Below are positions 8,867-17,416 of a DNA stretch of 54,855 nucleotides, piece after piece. The stretch lies in contig SSFF01000035.1 of the NCBI GenBank assembly GCA_008015235.1, forward strand, positions 1-54,855. The letters run 5' to 3'. The first letter of the stretch is position 1. Every line of letters starts with the position of its first letter. This DNA is from Rhodoferax sp. (GTDB lineage Bacteria; Pseudomonadota; Gammaproteobacteria; Burkholderiales; Burkholderiaceae_C). A program made the position numbers and the translations under genes. The notes beneath the pieces are model-generated. The model was not told where the DNA came from, did no database searches, and worked only from the letters and a program-made list of their open reading frames with translations.

Positions 8867-10480
8867 ATGTCGTTGTCTAAGTTGACCGTGCGCCAGAAAT
8901 TGTCCGCCGGTTTTGCGCTCATCTTGTTGATTCTGGTCGGCCTGACCGTCACAGGCTTGCTGGAGGTTAGCCGCATTGGAACAGCCTTGGAAAGCAATGC
9001 ACTCCGAAGCTCGGTAGTGCAGCGCTATGCCATCAACTTCCGTGGCAGTGCCCACGATCGCGCCATTGCGATTCGCGATGTAGCGGCCTCCCAAAGCGAT
9101 GAAGAGCTGCGCAGGGAAGTCGCTGAAATCGAGCGGCTGGCGGCTTTCTACGCCGATTCCGCCCGCCCTTTGGACCAGATGCTGGTGCAGGACCGTGAAT
9201 TGCGGCCGGAAGTGGCAACGCTGACAGCTGCAATCAAAGAGGTGGAAGCCAAGACCTTGCCCCTCATTCAAAAAGTAATTCAGTTGCGCACCGCTGGGCA
9301 GCGCGAAGAAGCGCAGCAGATTGTGTGGGGCGAGTTAAAGCCATTGTTTGTGGAGTGGCTCAAACGCATCAATGTCTTGATTGATTTTGAGGAAAAAATC
9401 ATTCAGGAGCGGTTGACCGAAGCCCAGTCGATTGCCTCGCGTTTCGCGACGGTCATGTTGTCGTTGACAGTGATCGCGGTTTTGCTGGGGGCGGTGGCTG
9501 CCTGGCGCATTGGCAGCTCCATCGTGGGTGCCTTGGGAGCGGAACCCTATGAAGTGAAGGCAGTGGCCGACGCGGTTCGCAATGGCGACCTCTTTTCGCC
9601 CATTGACACCGGGAATGCATCCGAAGGCAGTGTCATTGTTGCAATGAAGTCCATGCGCGACAGCTTGAGCGCGGTAGTCAGTGGGGTTCGGTCCTCGGCC
9701 CAACTGGTTGCGACGTCGGCTACGGAGATAGACCGCGGCAACCAGGATCTATCGGGGCGTACCGAGAGCCAGGCCAGTGCCTTGGAGCAAACAGCCTCTT
9801 CCATGGAGGAGCTCAGTTCTACGGTCCGCCAGAATGCAGACAATGCCCGACAGGCCAATCAGCTGGCCCAAAGTGCCAGTGTGGTTGCCGGTGAGGGTGG
9901 TGAGGTGGTGGCACAGGTAGTGGACACCATGAAAGGGATCAACGACAGTTCCAGAAAAATCGCCGACATCATCAGTGTCATTGATGGCATTGCATTCCAG
10001 ACCAATATTCTTGCGTTGAATGCTGCAGTGGAAGCCGCACGCGCAGGGGAACAGGGAAGGGGATTTGCCGTGGTTGCCAGTGAAGTGCGTAGCCTGGCGG
10101 GCCGCAGCGCAGAAGCTGCACGAGAAATCAAGACCCTGATCACCGCCAGCGTGGAGCGTGTCGAGCATGGCAGTGTCCTGGTCGATCAGGCCGGCGTGAA
10201 GATGGAGGAAGTAGTCAGCAGCATTCGCCGAGTGACCGACATCGTGAGCGCAATCAGCTCCGCCAGTGCCGAGCAGGCTTCGGGCGTGTCACAGGTCGGA
10301 GAAGCCGTCAGCAGCATGGACCAGGCCACACAGCAGAACGCTGCTCTGGTGGAAGAGATGGCTGCTGCTGCATCCGGTCTGCGCAGTCAGGCTCAGGAAT
10401 TGGTGCAAGCCGTTGCCGTGTTCAAACTTGAAAAGAACGACCACCTGGCCGGTTCAACGCCGCTTCTTGGCAGAACTTGA
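8867..10480 (+). CDS. Methyl-accepting chemotaxis protein
   Basis: 537-aa chemoreceptor. TM1 is about residues 13-32, followed by a ~150-residue helical periplasmic domain of the four-helix-bundle kind. TM2 is about 188-207 (FATVMLSLTVIAVLLGAVAA), then HAMP and a cytoplasmic coiled coil. The signalling tip IDGIAFQTNILALNAAVEAA, followed by RAGEQGRGFAVVASEVR, lies around residues 370-410. It ends LLGRT, so it has no NWETF-like CheR tether. AAGGAG at 8855-8860 supports the start. It sits between c-di-GMP genes and no che gene is visible here. The ligand is unknown. Confidence 0.95.
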   Translation: MSLSKLTVRQKLSAGFALILLILVGLTVTGLLEVSRIGTALESNALRSSVVQRYAINFRGSAHDRAIAIRDVAASQSDEELRREVAEIERLAAFYADSARPLDQMLVQDRELRPEVATLTAAIKEVEAKTLPLIQKVIQLRTAGQREEAQQIVWGELKPLFVEWLKRINVLIDFEEKIIQERLTEAQSIASRFATVMLSLTVIAVLLGAVAAWRIGSSIVGALGAEPYEVKAVADAVRNGDLFSPIDTGNASEGSVIVAMKSMRDSLSAVVSGVRSSAQLVATSATEIDRGNQDLSGRTESQASALEQTASSMEELSSTVRQNADNARQANQLAQSASVVAGEGGEVVAQVVDTMKGINDSSRKIADIISVIDGIAFQTNILALNAAVEAARAGEQGRGFAVVASEVRSLAGRSAEAAREIKTLITASVERVEHGSVLVDQAGVKMEEVVSSIRRVTDIVSAISSASAEQASGVSQVGEAVSSMDQATQQNAALVEEMAAAASGLRSQAQELVQAVAVFKLEKNDHLAGSTPLLGRT

Positions 10481-10526
10481 TCACCTGCTTGCAGTGGGAA
10501 CTTTCACAAGGACTGAAACCCCGACT

Positions 10527-12857
10527 ATGCGCACCATGATGAACCTTTCGCGTACTTCATCGGCCAGCTCCCCCGGGGGCTGCAGCCATGCCGTGGTATC
10601 GGCGTGGGGTGTCTTGTTGGTGGCGGCCATGGTGATAGCGGTGCTCAGCACCGTGTCACGTGTTGAGACGTCGGCCATGGCGAGCTTCTCCCTGTTTTGG
10701 CCCTCGGCCGGATTGGGGTTTGCCTTGGTAGCACGCTTTGGCTTGTGGGGGGTGCTCAGTGTTTCGCTGGGCGTTGCCCTGTGGGCCGGGCTGGTGATGA
10801 AGTGGACACCGTTGGCTGTCTTCTGGACAGCTGCAGCAAGTGCCATCGGCCCCTGGCTGACCTGGTACCTGGTCCGTGAGCGTTTTGGCCGTTTGGCTTT
10901 TCCTTTTTCCCGCAGTGCGACTGTCCTGGCCTTCATGCGGATTCAGGCCGGTGTGGGTTCGGCAGCGGCAGCGTTGCTGGGGTCTGCAGGACTGTGGTTT
11001 ACCGACCACTGGCCCGCTGAAGTGAGCTTGCTGGCAGGTATTCTGGCCTATTGGATGATCGAGACGACAGGGGCTTTTCTGTTTGCACCCGTGGCCTGGG
11101 ATGTTCTCAATCCTTCCGACAACACCGCTGCGCGGCGCTGGGGCAGTCGGTTCTGGCAGCTGGTACGCATGGAGTGGCGCTACGGTCTGCTGGTGTTGAC
11201 CTTGACCGTAGCGGTGGTGGTGCTGCTGCTTTCGGGTCAAGAAAATTACGCACGGGCATTGCTCTATGGCTTGCTTCCCATGCTGGTGGTGGTTTCACTG
11301 CGGGCTTCTCCCACGCTGGTACATGTCCTGATACTCGCTTCAGGCGCAGTGGTCCTGATGGCCATGGCCTATCTCGAACGTTCTGCGCCGGTCGCTGGCG
11401 ACGGATCGCAAGTGCTCTTGGTCGCGCTGTACCTGCTGGTGGGAACAGCGACATTGCAGGTGTTGCTGGCGACTTCAGCGGAGAGGCGCCGGGCGCTGGA
11501 GCAGCTGGAACGGCAAGCCTTTGTCGATGCGCAGACCCGTCTCCTCAACGCTGCGGGTGTGGTGCGTCAATTGGAGACCTGGCTGGCGCCAGACGCTGCA
11601 TTCAAAAAATCCGGTCGCCAAATTGTGTTGATTGGCATGGCATTGTCCAATGCGAACCAGGCAGCTTCGCTGGCCGACCATGAGGAGTTGCTCAACCTGG
11701 ATCTGCACATGGCCGACCAGCTCCGTCAGACATCGGTGGACGTACGCTGGGCACGTGTGGGAGCCGGGAAATTTCAGGGGGTTTGGCAGGGCGACCCGGA
11801 AAAACTGAATGCCGTACTGTCGCGTGTGGGCGTACTGACACTGCCAGTCGCATCAGAGCGCAGCGGCAATGAAGGATTGCTTGCACCATTCCGCCCGCAA
11901 TGGGCGTTGGCTGCGGTTCGAAGGGCCACGACAGCCACGGCTGACGTGAGCATACCCGCCATGTTGTCGGCCTTGGCACAGGCCGAGGTGCGTGCCCAGC
12001 AGTTCCGGCGCGTGGAACTGCTGCAGGTCGATGACCGTTTCCTGATCGAGCAGCAAGAAGAGGCGGCCATGGTGGAGCAGGTGCGCACTGCCATAGAAAA
12101 TCGTGCCTTTCTGCTGTTTGCTCAGCCCATTGCACCCAACCATGCCCAGGAACTGGCGCAGTGGCACAGCGGCAAGCCGGTGGTGAGCAAGTTCGAGGTC
12201 CTGGTGCGCATGCCGGATGCCAAAGGGCAACCGTTGTCGCCTGCAGTGTTCATGCCAGCTGCAATCCGTGCAGGGCTCATGTCGCAAATGGACTTTGCCG
12301 TTTTGGAACAGACTTTTTCATGGCTTTCTGAGCACCCTGACGCCTTGGCACAAATCAGGGGCTGTGCTGTCAACTTGAGTGGCCCTACGGTGGGTGATGC
12401 ACGCACAGTGGAAGTCGTCCGCAACTTGTTTGCGCGGTACCAGATACCTCACAACATCATCATTTTTGAGATCACCGAAAGCTTGGCGGTGTCTGACCCG
12501 GAGGTTGCCGCCCAAACCATCAAGGCGCTTCGTGCCATGGGAAGTCGGGTGGCCATCGACGATTTCGGAACAGGGGTTGCCACCTTTGACTACCTCAAGC
12601 GTTTCGAGGTCGATTTCATAAAGATCGACGGTACTTTTATCCGTGCGCTGCAAGAGGGGGCGATCGACCGCGTGATCGTGGAGTCGATGGTCAATGTGGC
12701 GAAATGCCTTGGCGTGCACACCGTGGCCGAGTTTGTCAGTACCGATGCCCTGTATCGCCTGGTCACCTCCTTGGGGATTGACGAGAGCCAAGGCTATGCG
12801 GTCTCACCCCCCATGCCCGTGGAACATTGGTTCAGCGCGCCGGTAAATATGGCTTAG
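10527..12857 (+). CDS. Membrane EAL phosphodiesterase with degenerate GGDEF
   Basis: Probable c-di-GMP phosphodiesterase, 776 aa. The N-terminal ~310 residues hold eight or more hydrophobic segments with a FWPSAGLGFALVARFG motif typical of MASE1-like sensors. The central domain aligns with GGDEF but has GAGKF at 412-416, so cyclase activity is unlikely. The C-terminal EAL domain keeps EVLVR (Glu557), NLSG, FEITE, DDFGTG (Asp678, Asp679), KIDGTF and TVAEFV, so hydrolysis is plausible. ATG 10527 has AAGGA at 10507-10511; ATGs at 10536 and 10539 are alternatives. It starts 46 bp after the chemoreceptor and probably shares its transcript. Confidence 0.88.
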   Translation: MRTMMNLSRTSSASSPGGCSHAVVSAWGVLLVAAMVIAVLSTVSRVETSAMASFSLFWPSAGLGFALVARFGLWGVLSVSLGVALWAGLVMKWTPLAVFWTAAASAIGPWLTWYLVRERFGRLAFPFSRSATVLAFMRIQAGVGSAAAALLGSAGLWFTDHWPAEVSLLAGILAYWMIETTGAFLFAPVAWDVLNPSDNTAARRWGSRFWQLVRMEWRYGLLVLTLTVAVVVLLLSGQENYARALLYGLLPMLVVVSLRASPTLVHVLILASGAVVLMAMAYLERSAPVAGDGSQVLLVALYLLVGTATLQVLLATSAERRRALEQLERQAFVDAQTRLLNAAGVVRQLETWLAPDAAFKKSGRQIVLIGMALSNANQAASLADHEELLNLDLHMADQLRQTSVDVRWARVGAGKFQGVWQGDPEKLNAVLSRVGVLTLPVASERSGNEGLLAPFRPQWALAAVRRATTATADVSIPAMLSALAQAEVRAQQFRRVELLQVDDRFLIEQQEEAAMVEQVRTAIENRAFLLFAQPIAPNHAQELAQWHSGKPVVSKFEVLVRMPDAKGQPLSPAVFMPAAIRAGLMSQMDFAVLEQTFSWLSEHPDALAQIRGCAVNLSGPTVGDARTVEVVRNLFARYQIPHNIIIFEITESLAVSDPEVAAQTIKALRAMGSRVAIDDFGTGVATFDYLKRFEVDFIKIDGTFIRALQEGAIDRVIVESMVNVAKCLGVHTVAEFVSTDALYRLVTSLGIDESQGYAVSPPMPVEHWFSAPVNMA

Positions 12858-12864
12858 GTACTGC

Positions 12865-14742
12865 TCAGTGAGGTGATTCAGGGTCTTCATGTGTGTGCAG
12901 CACCACCTGGTTGCGCCCTTGTTTTTTGGCCTGGTACAAGGCGGTGTCGGCTGCTTCCACCAGTGCGTCGGGCGCACTGTCCGGTGCGGGCACCCAGGCC
13001 GCAACGCCGATACTGACGCTGAGGTGTCCCAGCGGTGATTTGGCGTGGGGCAGGGCCAGTGCCTGCACTGCCTGTGCCACTTTTTGCGCCATGCCGAGGG
13101 CGTTGCACCCATCGGTGGCTGGGGCAATGAACACAAATTCTTCGCCGCCGTAGCGAGCCACCAAGTCACCTGTGCGGCACACGCTGCGCTGCAGCGCATG
13201 GGCAATCTGGGAGAGACACTCATCCCCCGCAGGGTGGCCATAGTGGTCGTTGTACTGCTTGAACCAGTCGACGTCAAGCATGGCCAGGGCCAGCGGGTGG
13301 CCGTGGCGCTGGGCCCGGGCCCATTCCTGTTGCAGTACGGTGTCGAAACGGCGCCGGTTGGCCACACCGGTCAGGCCGTCGGTCAGGCTGAGTGCTTCGA
13401 GCCGGTTGTTCAGGACCAGCAGCTCCTCGGTGCGTTGGGCTACGCGCAGCTCCAGCTCGTGCTCGGAGTTCCGGAGCGTCTTTACCAGCTGTTCCTGCAC
13501 CTGCAGCAGCTCCTGCTGGGCCTGGGCCTTGGCCTTGCGCAGGCTGTTGTAGCGGTCGGCCAGCGCGAAGGCCAGCAAAAGCATTTCCAGTGCCGAACCA
13601 AGCTGCATGCCATCGACCGTGAATTCATTGGTGGGCACCACCCCCATGGCGCGCAGCGTGGTCATGGCACCCCCCAGCATCAGCATGCCAAAGGCGCCCA
13701 CAAAGAAATACGCGCTGCGCTGGCGCCGCAAGGCGCACACCAGCCCCACGCCGGCTATGAACAGGGCGCTGAGCAGGTTGGCCACAATAGCGGCCTGGGA
13801 CACCGCGGGCAAGGCCAGCGCATAGACCAGCGGAGTGAGCAGGTAAAACACTGCCACCCCTTGCATCACGATGTCGGTGCGTGGCAGCAGTTTGCGTGTG
13901 CCAAGCATGCTCCGCATGAACAGCAGCAAAGCGCTCAGACCCAGGGATGCTCCGGAGTAATAGGCCACGTTTGACCCCATCCAGGCTGAGCCCCCCAGGA
14001 ATTCGACGGCAATACCGTTCTTCACGGCCAGCGTGAACACCGTGGTGGCCACAAAGACCACGTACAGCAGGTAGATGCGGTCGCGTAGGGCCAGGAACAG
14101 CATCAGGTTGAACAGCACCATAGCGCTGGCAATGCCGAAATACCAAGCCTGCACCAGGTAGTCGTTGCGTTCATGGGCGTGGAAAGCCTGTTCGGTCCAC
14201 AGTTGGATGGGCACCAGCAGGCCAATGTTGGAGCTCACCCGCAGGTAAAGTACCTGTTCCGAGTGTGCGGGCAGCGTCAGTGGAAACACGAAACCGCGGT
14301 TGGGGTAGGCGCGGGTGGCAAACGGCGTGTCACAACCGGTGCTGAGAGACTGGTAGTTGCCTTGCGCGTCCTGCCAGTGCAGCTGCACGCTCGATATGCG
14401 CGGGTTGTCCACGTCTAGCATGCGTCTTACGGCAGTATCGCTGGGGTTGTGCAGGGTGAGTCGCATCCAGTAGCTTGAGCGGGTAAACCCCAGTGCAAAT
14501 GCGGTAATTGCGGGCTGGTCGCCGACAAAGCGCGCAGCCACGGTAGGGCTTTGCACATCGGCCAGCGTAAGCTGCGCGCTGGGGTCTTCGAGCAAGTCCA
14601 CCCAGGTCGTCAGCGAAAGGGGTTGTGTGCTCACCTGGGAGACGTCGAGTGCGGTTTCACTGGCCTGTGCAGGCCAGGTCAGCAGCGCTGCCAGCAACAG
14701 CAGCAGGCGTGGCAAGAGTTGATGCAATGCAAGCGTGTGCAT
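12865..14742 (-). CDS. Membrane GGDEF diguanylate cyclase, 7TMR-DISM type (second)
   Basis: 625-aa probable diguanylate cyclase. A signal peptide (LLPRLLLLLAALLTWPAQA) is followed by a periplasmic 7TMR-DISMED2-like domain. Seven hydrophobic helices span about residues 195-395 and a coiled coil about 400-460 (KAQAQQELLQVQEQLVKTL). GGEEF is at 532-536 with an intact RxxD I-site (RTGD, 523-526). AGGGA lies 7 nt before the ATG. It converges on the EAL gene with only 7 bp between the two stops, so a synthase and a hydrolase gene face each other. It shares architecture with the 6096-7892 protein but the two are clearly diverged. Confidence 0.9.
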   Translation of the reverse strand: MHTLALHQLLPRLLLLLAALLTWPAQASETALDVSQVSTQPLSLTTWVDLLEDPSAQLTLADVQSPTVAARFVGDQPAITAFALGFTRSSYWMRLTLHNPSDTAVRRMLDVDNPRISSVQLHWQDAQGNYQSLSTGCDTPFATRAYPNRGFVFPLTLPAHSEQVLYLRVSSNIGLLVPIQLWTEQAFHAHERNDYLVQAWYFGIASAMVLFNLMLFLALRDRIYLLYVVFVATTVFTLAVKNGIAVEFLGGSAWMGSNVAYYSGASLGLSALLLFMRSMLGTRKLLPRTDIVMQGVAVFYLLTPLVYALALPAVSQAAIVANLLSALFIAGVGLVCALRRQRSAYFFVGAFGMLMLGGAMTTLRAMGVVPTNEFTVDGMQLGSALEMLLLAFALADRYNSLRKAKAQAQQELLQVQEQLVKTLRNSEHELELRVAQRTEELLVLNNRLEALSLTDGLTGVANRRRFDTVLQQEWARAQRHGHPLALAMLDVDWFKQYNDHYGHPAGDECLSQIAHALQRSVCRTGDLVARYGGEEFVFIAPATDGCNALGMAQKVAQAVQALALPHAKSPLGHLSVSIGVAAWVPAPDSAPDALVEAADTALYQAKKQGRNQVVLHTHEDPESPH

Positions 14743-14826
14743 CCGGTTTCCCTGAGTTTTATGTTGTTATGTATTCTGTCTTTGCCCGGCGTTTGCGCTC
14801 AAAGGCTATCGGTCCAGGTCGAGCTT

Positions 14827-15153
14827 TTAGCTGTTAGCTGGAATGCTGCGCACCTGCCACTGCGCGGTCGTACCAATGAGCTGCAGCAGTCGGTCGATGT
14901 TGGGGTGGCTGCCCGGGTGGGCGCGGGCGGCAGCCGTGTGTTCGGCAAACAGCTCCAGTCCACGCGCTGCCGCTGCGGCATTGATGCTGCCGTACTCGGC
15001 CGCCAGAGCGGCGTACACGCGCACCGAACCCGCCGAGCCAGGCTTGTTTTCGAGTCGCGCCACAGTGTGGCCGCTGGCGTCCAGCAGTTCCAGTGCGGCC
15101 AGGTGGTCCACAGGGGGCAGGGTTTGCAGCAGTTCGGCAAAGGTCGCGGTCAT
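14827..15153 (-). CDS. DUF2322 family protein
   Basis: 108-aa conserved protein matching my recollection of DUF2322 (VDHLAALELLDASGHTVARL, then AEYGSINAAAAARGLELFAEHT and HPNIDRLLQLI). No catalytic motif or signal peptide is seen and its function is unknown. Its ATG overlaps the stop of the EVE-domain gene (ATGA at 15150-15153), which indicates translational coupling. Confidence 0.75.
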   Translation of the reverse strand: MTATFAELLQTLPPVDHLAALELLDASGHTVARLENKPGSAGSVRVYAALAAEYGSINAAAAARGLELFAEHTAAARAHPGSHPNIDRLLQLIGTTAQWQVRSIPANS

Positions 15154-15629
15154 TGGGGTTCTTTCAAAAGGTTAAGTATGGTGTGCCACTCGGCGTCCGT
15201 CACCGGGGTGATGGACAAGCGGTTGCCGCGTTGCAGCAGGCGCATTTCGGACAGCGCCGGGTGCTTGCGCATTTCCTCCAAGCCCAGCACGCGGGTCTTG
15301 CGCAGGGCCTGCACATCCAGCAGCAGCCAGCGTGGCGCGGTGGTGGGTGATTTGGCGTCGAAGTAGGGCGATTCCGGATCAAACTGGGTGGGGTCTGGCC
15401 GCGTGCCCGATGCCACACGGGCCACCCCAGCGACACCGGGCATGGCGCAACTGGAGTGGTAGAACAGCACGCCGTCGCCCAGCTGCATGGCGTCGCGCAT
15501 GAAGTTGCGGGCCTGGTAGTTGCGCACCCCGGTCCAGGGCACAGTGGCGCCGGGTGCGGCCAGCGCGTCATCGATGGAGCATTCTTCGGGCTCGGATTTC
15601 ATGAGCCAGTAGCGGGGTGAGGCAGTCAT
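15150..15629 (-). CDS. EVE domain protein
   Basis: 159-aa EVE-domain protein (PUA-like fold; thymocyte nuclear protein 1 / YTH-related superfamily, thought to read modified bases). Family hallmarks are YWLMKSEPEE near the N-terminus, WTGVRNYQARNFMRDAMQLG, and VLFYHSSCAMPGVAGVARV. I chose the start that gives MTASPRYWLMKSEP; two earlier in-frame ATGs would add residues that do not look like the family. It is the first gene of a two-gene unit with DUF2322. The cellular ligand is not known. Confidence 0.85.
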   Translation of the reverse strand: MTASPRYWLMKSEPEECSIDDALAAPGATVPWTGVRNYQARNFMRDAMQLGDGVLFYHSSCAMPGVAGVARVASGTRPDPTQFDPESPYFDAKSPTTAPRWLLLDVQALRKTRVLGLEEMRKHPALSEMRLLQRGNRLSITPVTDAEWHTILNLLKEPQ

Positions 15630-15666
15630 GCCCGCCATTCTGGCAAATAATTGCGGCACATCGCCC

Positions 15667-16431
15667 ATGCACCATCCACCCCAAGCCCTTCACGTGCTGC
15701 AAGGCGCCCAGCGCCAGCCCCATGCACACCACCGCGCCCCCACCTTGGTCATTGCCGGTGCTACCGGGGCCCTGGGCAATGAAGTGCTGCGCCGTCTGGC
15801 CGGTTCGGCGCGCTATGGCCAGGTGCAAGTACTGGCCCGCGAGCCAGTGCGCACCGGCATGGCACGGGTGGAATTGGCGGTATGCCAGGGGGAAGATCTG
15901 GCGCAATGGGAAACGCACCAGGCCGATGTGGCGGTCGTGATGTTCGAGCCGCCCCGCATGTTCTACGAGCGTGAACGCGCCCTGTGGGTGCCCACCGCCG
16001 CACAACTACCGGCCTTGGCCGCCTGGCTGCAACGCTGCGGCGTGCGAACGCTGGTGGTGGTCATGCCCCATGCCCAGGGCCAGTTGCCCGTGGCCTTGCA
16101 GCAGGGCTTTGCCAGCCTGTCCGAGCAGTCGGTCTCCAGCCTGGGCTTTGAGCGTGTGGTCTGGGTGCGCACGGCCGAGAAGCGCGCACCGGCGGCGCGG
16201 GCCGAAGGCTTTTTGCAGCGCGTGCGCGACCTGGTCCTGTCAGTGTTTTCGTACATGGTGCCGGCCTCGCAGCAGCCGTTGCGCACTGCGCATGTGGCCC
16301 ATGCGGTGTCGCTGGCTTTGCAGCATGCGCCTGCGGGTGTGCACGTGCTCAGCCACGACATGCTGTGGCAGGCCAGCCGTACCGGCATGGCCCAGGCCGC
16401 GCCGAGCTGGTTTGCAGCGCCTGCTCCGTAA
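15667..16431 (+). CDS. NAD(P)-binding Rossmann-fold protein (atypical SDR-like)
   Basis: 254 aa. A nucleotide-binding motif [16 protein letters not shown] lies near residue 30, and the protein then follows an atypical short-chain dehydrogenase layout ([40 protein letters not shown]). A YxxxK catalytic pair is not evident, so it may be a sensor or cofactor-binding protein rather than an enzyme. The start at 15667 is tentative, lies 37 bp from the divergent EVE gene, and has no clear ribosome-binding site. Function not recognised. Confidence 0.7.
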   Translation: MHHPPQALHVLQGAQRQPHAHHRAPTLVIAGATGALGNEVLRRLAGSARYGQVQVLAREPVRTGMARVELAVCQGEDLAQWETHQADVAVVMFEPPRMFYERERALWVPTAAQLPALAAWLQRCGVRTLVVVMPHAQGQLPVALQQGFASLSEQSVSSLGFERVVWVRTAEKRAPAARAEGFLQRVRDLVLSVFSYMVPASQQPLRTAHVAHAVSLALQHAPAGVHVLSHDMLWQASRTGMAQAAPSWFAAPAP

Positions 16432-16550
16432 AAACCCGTTTGTTGGAATTAACCGACACCACGGTTTTTTCGCCGGTGCTACCTTTGCGGCCTTGCTGGC
16501 AGGCACGCGTTTGCGCGACCCTCCAGCCCACCACTACCGGAGACACCACC

Positions 16551-17393
16551 ATGAGTACCACACCCGAGAACATCGTTGCGCAGGAAAAAGCCCAGCTCGA
16601 TTTCAGCAAGAGCATGAGCTATGGCGACTACCTGCAGATCGACACCATCCTCAGCGCCCAAAAACCGCTGTCGCCCGCACACGACGAAATGTTGTTCATC
16701 GTGCAGCACCAGACCAGCGAGCTGTGGATGAAGCTCATGCTGCACGAGCTGACCGGTGCCATAAGGCACATTGCCAGTGACGACCTGCCGCTGGCCTTCA
16801 AGATGCTGGCGCGCGTGTCCAAGATCATGGAGCAGCTGGTGCACGCCTGGGACGTGCTGGCCACCATGACCCCGCCCGAATACAGCGCAATTCGTCCCTA
16901 CCTGGGTCAGAGCAGTGGTTTCCAGAGCTTTCAGTACCGCTGCATCGAGTTCTCCCTGGGCAACAAGAACCGCACCATGCTCCAGCCCCACGCCCACAGC
17001 CCCGAGCGCCTGGCCATGGTGCAGGCTGCGTTCGAAGCTCCATCGCTCTACGACGAAGCCCTGCGCCTCATGGCCCGCCGCGGCATTGCCGTGCCGCAAA
17101 GTCACCTGGAACGCGACTGGACCCAGGCCTACATGGCCAGCGACGGCGTGGAACAGGCCTGGTTGCAGGTCTATCGCAACCCCGAAAAGCACTGGGACCT
17201 GTACCAGCTCGGTGAAGAACTCACCGACCTCGAAGACGCCTTCCGCCTCTGGCGCTTCCGCCACGTCACTACCGTGGAGCGCGTCATCGGCTTCAAGCGC
17301 GGCACCGGGGGCACCGGCGGCGTGAGTTATCTGCGCAAGATGCTCGACGTGGTGCTGTTTCCCGAGATCTGGACCTTGCGAACCGGCTTGTGA
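16551..17393 (+). CDS. kynA: Tryptophan 2,3-dioxygenase
   Basis: Cytoplasmic heme enzyme that opens the tryptophan indole ring to N-formylkynurenine. The product is 280 aa, the usual bacterial length. Signatures are [40 protein letters not shown] (substrate loop), [20 protein letters not shown] and the C-terminal [13 protein letters not shown] at 16540-16543 supports ATG 16551. No kynB or kynU is nearby, so the rest of the kynurenine pathway must be elsewhere. It ends 23 bp from the convergent HD-like gene. Confidence 0.97.
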   Translation: MSTTPENIVAQEKAQLDFSKSMSYGDYLQIDTILSAQKPLSPAHDEMLFIVQHQTSELWMKLMLHELTGAIRHIASDDLPLAFKMLARVSKIMEQLVHAWDVLATMTPPEYSAIRPYLGQSSGFQSFQYRCIEFSLGNKNRTMLQPHAHSPERLAMVQAAFEAPSLYDEALRLMARRGIAVPQSHLERDWTQAYMASDGVEQAWLQVYRNPEKHWDLYQLGEELTDLEDAFRLWRFRHVTTVERVIGFKRGTGGTGGVSYLRKMLDVVLFPEIWTLRTGL

Positions 17394-17416
17394 TCCGCAA
17401 GCCTACCGTGTGCGCA

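Noticed and set aside
14743..14826. Possible degenerate repeat copy (AGCTTTTAGCTGTTAGCTGG)
   Set aside because: Only short TAGC fragments match; block order and spacing of the dispersed repeat are not kept.
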